A program made the translations under genes and the position numbers. Shown here piece by piece: positions 60,900 to 64,000 of a stretch of 64,000 nucleotides of DNA. Below the pieces are notes generated by a model. The model was not told where the DNA came from and did not search any database. It saw only the letters and a list, made by a program, of their open reading frames with translations. Numbering within the stretch: the stretch's first letter is position 1; the number at the start of each line of letters is the position of its first letter. The DNA is from Natronomonas salina (GTDB taxonomy: Archaea > Halobacteriota > Halobacteria > Halobacteriales > Haloarculaceae): contig NZ_CP058335.1 of the NCBI RefSeq assembly GCF_013391105.1, positions 3,410,001 through 3,474,000 on the forward strand, read 5' to 3'.

Positions 60900-62114
60900 A
60901 TGCGATGGCCCCTCCTCGCGCTCGTCTGCGTGCTCCTGTTGGCCGGTTGTGGCGACGTCGACTCGACGGCGACGCCCACCCCGACTGTCGAATCCAACGC
61001 GACCGAGGCACCGACTCCCTCGGCGACAGCCGACCCCAACGCGACGACCAATACTACCGGAGCAACGACGCCAGCAGCAGCAGGCGACCAGACGCCAATG
61101 CAGACGCAGACTGCGACCACAGAATCACCTGAGACAGGAACTCCAGCGGTGGCTCCTGCTGCGACAGCGACGCCGTCCAGTACCGCGACGGCGACTCCAA
61201 CCTCGTCACCAACGCCGACCGCGACGCCCACGCCCACGCCGACCGCGACGGCCCAACCGGAACAGCAGTCGTCGTGGACCGTCGACGTAATCCAGGTGAT
61301 CGACGGCGACACGATGGAGGTCCGGATGCCGGACGGCAGTCAGGACACGATCCGGCTGCTCGGCGTCGATACCCCCGAGACGAGCGCCTCGGAGACGAGC
61401 CCCGACGAGTGGGAGGGCATCCCCGATAATTCGGACGGCCGAGCGTGGCTCACGTCGTGGGGTAACGATGCAACCGCCTACGCGGAGGACCACCTCGCCG
61501 GCGAGGAGATCTACATCGAGACGGACTCCGAGTCCGACCGTCGCGGCACCTACGATCGGCTGCTCGTCTACGCCTCGCAGTCGGAATCCGCGGACACATC
61601 GTTCAACCTGCGGCTGATCGAGGACGGCTACGCGCGGATGTACGACACGCAGTTCACGCAGCGCTCGACGTATGAGGCCGCCGAATCGCAGGCGCAGAAC
61701 GGCGACGTCGGCGTCTGGAACTACGATGCCACGGACACGTCGACGCCGACCGCGGCACCGGACGGCGGCCAGCAGTCCGGGTCGCTGACCGTCTCGGGCG
61801 TCCACGCCGACGCGGACGGCAACGACCACGAGAACCTCAACGACGAGTACGTCGAGTTCACCAACGACGGCGAGAGCGCGATCGACATGAGCGGCTGGAC
61901 CCTATCGGACCAGGCCGACCACACCTACCAGTTCCCGTCCGGGTTCACGCTCGGGGCGGGCGATTCGGTGACCATCTACACCGGGAGCGGCTCGGATACC
62001 GAGGACGATCTCTACTGGGGGTCGGGCCGGGCCGTCTGGAACAACGGCGGAGACACCATCTACGTCACCGACGACGCCGGCGAGACGGTGATCGAACACG
62101 TGTACGACGGCTGA
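60900..62114 (+). CDS. Lipoprotein with staphylococcal-nuclease-like and lamin-tail domains
   Basis: 404 residues. Lipoprotein signal WPLLALVCVLLLAGCGD, then a Thr/Pro/Ala-rich stalk (about 20-120). The thermonuclease domain (about 122-280) has DGDTMEVRM, IRLLGVDTPET (metal Asp, Arg) and ESDRRGTYDRLLVYA, so the catalytic Asp, Arg and Glu positions look intact. A lamin-tail domain (about 300-404) has NDEYVEFTNDGESAIDMSGWTLSD and YQFPSGFTLGAGDSVTIYTGSG. The protein would be anchored outside the cell and could cut extracellular DNA, for nutrient or DNA-uptake purposes. Confidence 0.85.
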   Translation: MRWPLLALVCVLLLAGCGDVDSTATPTPTVESNATEAPTPSATADPNATTNTTGATTPAAAGDQTPMQTQTATTESPETGTPAVAPAATATPSSTATATPTSSPTPTATPTPTPTATAQPEQQSSWTVDVIQVIDGDTMEVRMPDGSQDTIRLLGVDTPETSASETSPDEWEGIPDNSDGRAWLTSWGNDATAYAEDHLAGEEIYIETDSESDRRGTYDRLLVYASQSESADTSFNLRLIEDGYARMYDTQFTQRSTYEAAESQAQNGDVGVWNYDATDTSTPTAAPDGGQQSGSLTVSGVHADADGNDHENLNDEYVEFTNDGESAIDMSGWTLSDQADHTYQFPSGFTLGAGDSVTIYTGSGSDTEDDLYWGSGRAVWNNGGDTIYVTDDAGETVIEHVYDG

Positions 62115-62198
62115 TCGGCAGTTTCGACCCATATCGAACGCCGGCCCGGGCGCACGTCACCGAACGGTTCAAGAGCGTACCGGACGATCCGTTCCTTC

Positions 62199-62831
62199 GT
62201 GAAGTTCGGCGTCGACGAAGCCGGCAAGGGCCCCGTCCTGGGGTCGATGTTCGCCGCGGCCGTCAGGGCGCCCCTCGAGGCCCTCCCGGACGGCATCGAC
62301 GACTCCAAGCGGCTCACCGACGCGACCCGCGAGGACCTCGCTGACCGGCTCCGCGCGGACGACCGCGTCGCCGTCGGCCTCGCGGAGATCACCCCCACCC
62401 GCATCGACGACGGGAACATGAACGACCTCACGGTCGCCGCGCACGCGGAGGCGCTCTCGGCGGTCGTCGAGGTTGGCGACGCGGGCCTCTGTGACGCGGG
62501 CGACGTCGACGCCGACCGGTTCGCCGCTCGCGTCGCCGAACGGGTGGACGCCGACGTGAATGTCGCCGCGGAACACGGTGCCGACGGTGCGGACGAACTC
62601 GTCGGCGCCGCGAGCATCGTCGCCAAGAGCGCCCGGGAGCGACACGTCGTCGCGCTCAGCGAGGAGTTCGGCGACGTCGGCAGCGGCTACCCCAGCGACC
62701 CGACGACCCGCGAGTTCCTCCGCGACCACGTCGAAAGGACGGGCGAACTCCCGGATTGCGCGCGGACCTCGTGGTCGACCTGCGACGACGTCCTCGCAGC
62801 GGCAGAACAGTCCGCGCTCGGCGACTTCTGA
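62199..62831 (+). CDS. rnhB: Ribonuclease HII
   Basis: 210 residues from a GTG at 62199. Catalytic Asp-Glu are in FGVDEAGKGPVLGSM, with IDDSKRLTDATREDLADRL and VGAASIVAKSARERHV as the later conserved blocks. RNase HII cleaves RNA in RNA-DNA hybrids and removes single ribonucleotides misinserted in DNA. Archaeal type-2 length. Located head-to-tail after the nuclease lipoprotein and convergent with the D-glutamate genes, 23 bases away. Confidence 0.95.
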   Translation: MKFGVDEAGKGPVLGSMFAAAVRAPLEALPDGIDDSKRLTDATREDLADRLRADDRVAVGLAEITPTRIDDGNMNDLTVAAHAEALSAVVEVGDAGLCDAGDVDADRFAARVAERVDADVNVAAEHGADGADELVGAASIVAKSARERHVVALSEEFGDVGSGYPSDPTTREFLRDHVERTGELPDCARTSWSTCDDVLAAAEQSALGDF

Positions 62832-62854
62832 CGCGGTCGACCGGGAATCCTCGC

Positions 62855-63889
62855 CTACCGTGGTGTGGCGCCGGTCCCATGCTGGACGCTCTGTAGATCG
62901 AACTGTCCTTCGGTCACCTCGATGCCGCCAAAGGAATCTGACTCGAGCAGCAGCGACCCGTCGAGGTCGGCGTAGTCGAGCAGCGGGAGCAGGTGGGCGG
63001 CACCGGCGATGGCGGCGTTCGTCTCGATCATGCAGCCGCACATCACCTCCAGCCCGTGAGCTCGCCCGGCGTGGATCAACTCCAGGGCCGGCGTGAGCCC
63101 GCCGGTCTTCATCAGCTTCAGGTTCGCGACGTCGCAGCGGTCGGCGACGGCCGGGACGTCGTCGGCGGTGAGGCAGGATTCGTCGGCGGCGATTGGCAGC
63201 GGCGAGCGCTCGTGGACGTGCCGGAGCCCCGACGGATTCTCGGCGGGCACCGGCTGCTCGACGAACTCGACGCCGTACTCGGCCAGCGCCTCGCACTTCC
63301 GGACGGCCTCCGTCGGCGTCCAGGCCTCGTTGGCGTCGACGCGCAGCGTCACGTCTGGGGCGACGGCGCGGATGGCCTCGACGATCCGCAGGTCGCGGTC
63401 GGTCCCGAGTTTCACCTTCAGAATCGGGTAGCCGGCGTCGGCGGCCTGGCGGGCCCGGCGGGTCATCGCCCGCGTGTCGTCGAGACCGACGGTGAACGAG
63501 GTCGGTGGACAGCCATCGGAATCGGCTGAGAGCCCGAGCAACCGGTAGACCGGCTGGTCGAGGAGCTTCCCGGCGAGGTCCCAGAGTGCGACGTCGACGG
63601 CGGCCTTCGCGGCCGGATTCTCCCTAGCTACCTCGTCCATCCGGTCGTGGATTTCGCGACGCGCGTGCGGGTCGCTGACGGACGCGACGACCTCGAGGAG
63701 CTCTGGCAGCAGCGCCTCGACCGTCGCCGCCGTCTCCCCGTAGTGCCGCGATGGCGCCGCCGCGCCGTAGCCGGTCTCCCCCTCGTGTTCGATCTCGACG
63801 ACGACGTTCTCGGTCGTAGTCGTCGTCCCGCGGGCGATGGTGAAGGGGACGTCCAGGGCCAGCTCGACCGTCTCGAAGCTCGGGTTCAT
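62855..63889 (-). CDS. dgcA: Enolase-superfamily epimerase (DgcA-type, D-glutamate catabolism)
   Basis: 344 residues. Enolase-superfamily catalytic residues are visible: KxK in ILKVKLG, metal ligands Asp in LRVDANEAW, Glu in VEQPVP and Asp in IAADESC, and the second Lys in LKLMKTGG. The N-terminus PFTIARGTTTTTENVVV is typical of the dipeptide epimerase (Ala-Glu) branch. Its start overlaps the stop of a DUF1611/DgcN gene (ATGA). In the DgcN-DgcA pathway known from marine Proteobacteria and haloarchaea, D-glutamate is N-acetylated and then converted to N-acetyl-L-glutamate. That context favours DgcA over a peptidoglycan dipeptide epimerase, which would have no use in an archaeon. Confidence 0.82.
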   Translation of the reverse strand: MNPSFETVELALDVPFTIARGTTTTTENVVVEIEHEGETGYGAAAPSRHYGETAATVEALLPELLEVVASVSDPHARREIHDRMDEVARENPAAKAAVDVALWDLAGKLLDQPVYRLLGLSADSDGCPPTSFTVGLDDTRAMTRRARQAADAGYPILKVKLGTDRDLRIVEAIRAVAPDVTLRVDANEAWTPTEAVRKCEALAEYGVEFVEQPVPAENPSGLRHVHERSPLPIAADESCLTADDVPAVADRCDVANLKLMKTGGLTPALELIHAGRAHGLEVMCGCMIETNAAIAGAAHLLPLLDYADLDGSLLLESDSFGGIEVTEGQFDLQSVQHGTGATPR

Positions 63890-64000
63890 AGTTGCTCGAT
63901 AAGCTCCTCGGCGCCGTCCCGGACCGGGTCGACCGCGGGGACGCCGATGGACTCCTCGTATGCCTCGATGGCCGCGTCGGCCTCGTCGTCGTCGAGTTCG
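63886..64000 (-). CDS. dgcN: DUF1611/DgcN-type N-acyltransferase, C-terminal fragment
   Basis: Only the last 37 codons are in the window; the gene runs off the right edge. The end reads ELDDDEADAAIEAYEESIGV, then DPVRDGAEELIEQL. This is like the C-terminus of DUF1611 proteins (P-loop, formerly annotated as hypothetical). DgcN N-acetylates D-glutamate and works with DgcA. It is translationally coupled to dgcA by ATGA. The identification relies on a short segment plus the neighbour. Confidence 0.65.
   Translation of the reverse strand, partial: ELDDDEADAAIEAYEESIGVPAVDPVRDGAEELIEQL

Overview
The window reads as chromosomal DNA of a halophilic archaeon (Halobacteria). The proteins are very acidic, base composition is high-GC over most of the window, and many genes are tightly packed with ATGA, TGATG or GTGA junctions. 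There is an archaeal TFIIB, a Pus10 tRNA pseudouridine synthase, a HalX-type response regulator, a PGF-CTERM surface protein and Tat lipoprotein signals. TATA-like elements sit about 25-33 bases before several start codons, as expected for leaderless haloarchaeal transcripts. I could not fix the genus.

Region 1 (1-25.0 kb) is a large surface-glycan or S-layer glycosylation locus. It starts with the end of a nucleotide-sugar dehydrogenase gene. Then comes an operon with a UDP-sulfoquinovose synthase-like enzyme, two more sugar epimerases, a TrmB-type regulator, an AglG-like glycosyltransferase, a second glycosyltransferase, an alkaline-phosphatase-superfamily 'sulfatase', a frameshifted GT2 and a flippase. 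A PLP enzyme of the cysteine synthase family and a TupA-like ATP-grasp protein follow, then an FkbM methyltransferase, a decayed epimerase, an initiating sugar-phosphate transferase, an ABC exporter, a Wzy-like polymerase and four GT4 enzymes. From about 16.4 to 26 kb the DNA is visibly AT-richer and contains decayed genes, so the right part looks recently imported.

Region 2 (25-39 kb) is accessory DNA. A degraded HNH gene borders a minus-strand conjugation-like module: a VirB4 ATPase, its membrane partner, a VirB6-like protein, two exported proteins and a small membrane protein. Beside it lie a zinc-binding ORF, a winged-helix regulator and a TFIIB paralogue. Two IS200/IS605-type traces are present. 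One is a solo right end that appears to supply the stop codon of the winged-helix gene. The other is an intact TnpB-only element with a predicted omega RNA, inserted in a flavin-reductase gene. A 1.3 kb gene-free stretch between TFIIB and that gene carries six copies of a 7-base motif.

Region 3 (39-64 kb) is mostly ordinary chromosome. It holds a divergent ThDP enzyme with a possible leaderless leader ORF, envelope proteins including UppP, a DUF4330 pair, a PGF-CTERM beta-helix protein and a second O-antigen-ligase-like protein, and an ABC-2 transporter. The UDP-GlcNAc precursor pair glmS/glmU-like follows, then a membrane-fused spermidine synthase-like protein, Pus10, a response regulator, a nuclease-lamin-tail lipoprotein, RNase HII and a dgcN-dgcA D-glutamate pair. 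GlmS/GlmU and UppP probably supply precursors and lipid carrier recycling for glycan pathways like that of Region 1. No tRNA, rRNA or CRISPR array was seen.
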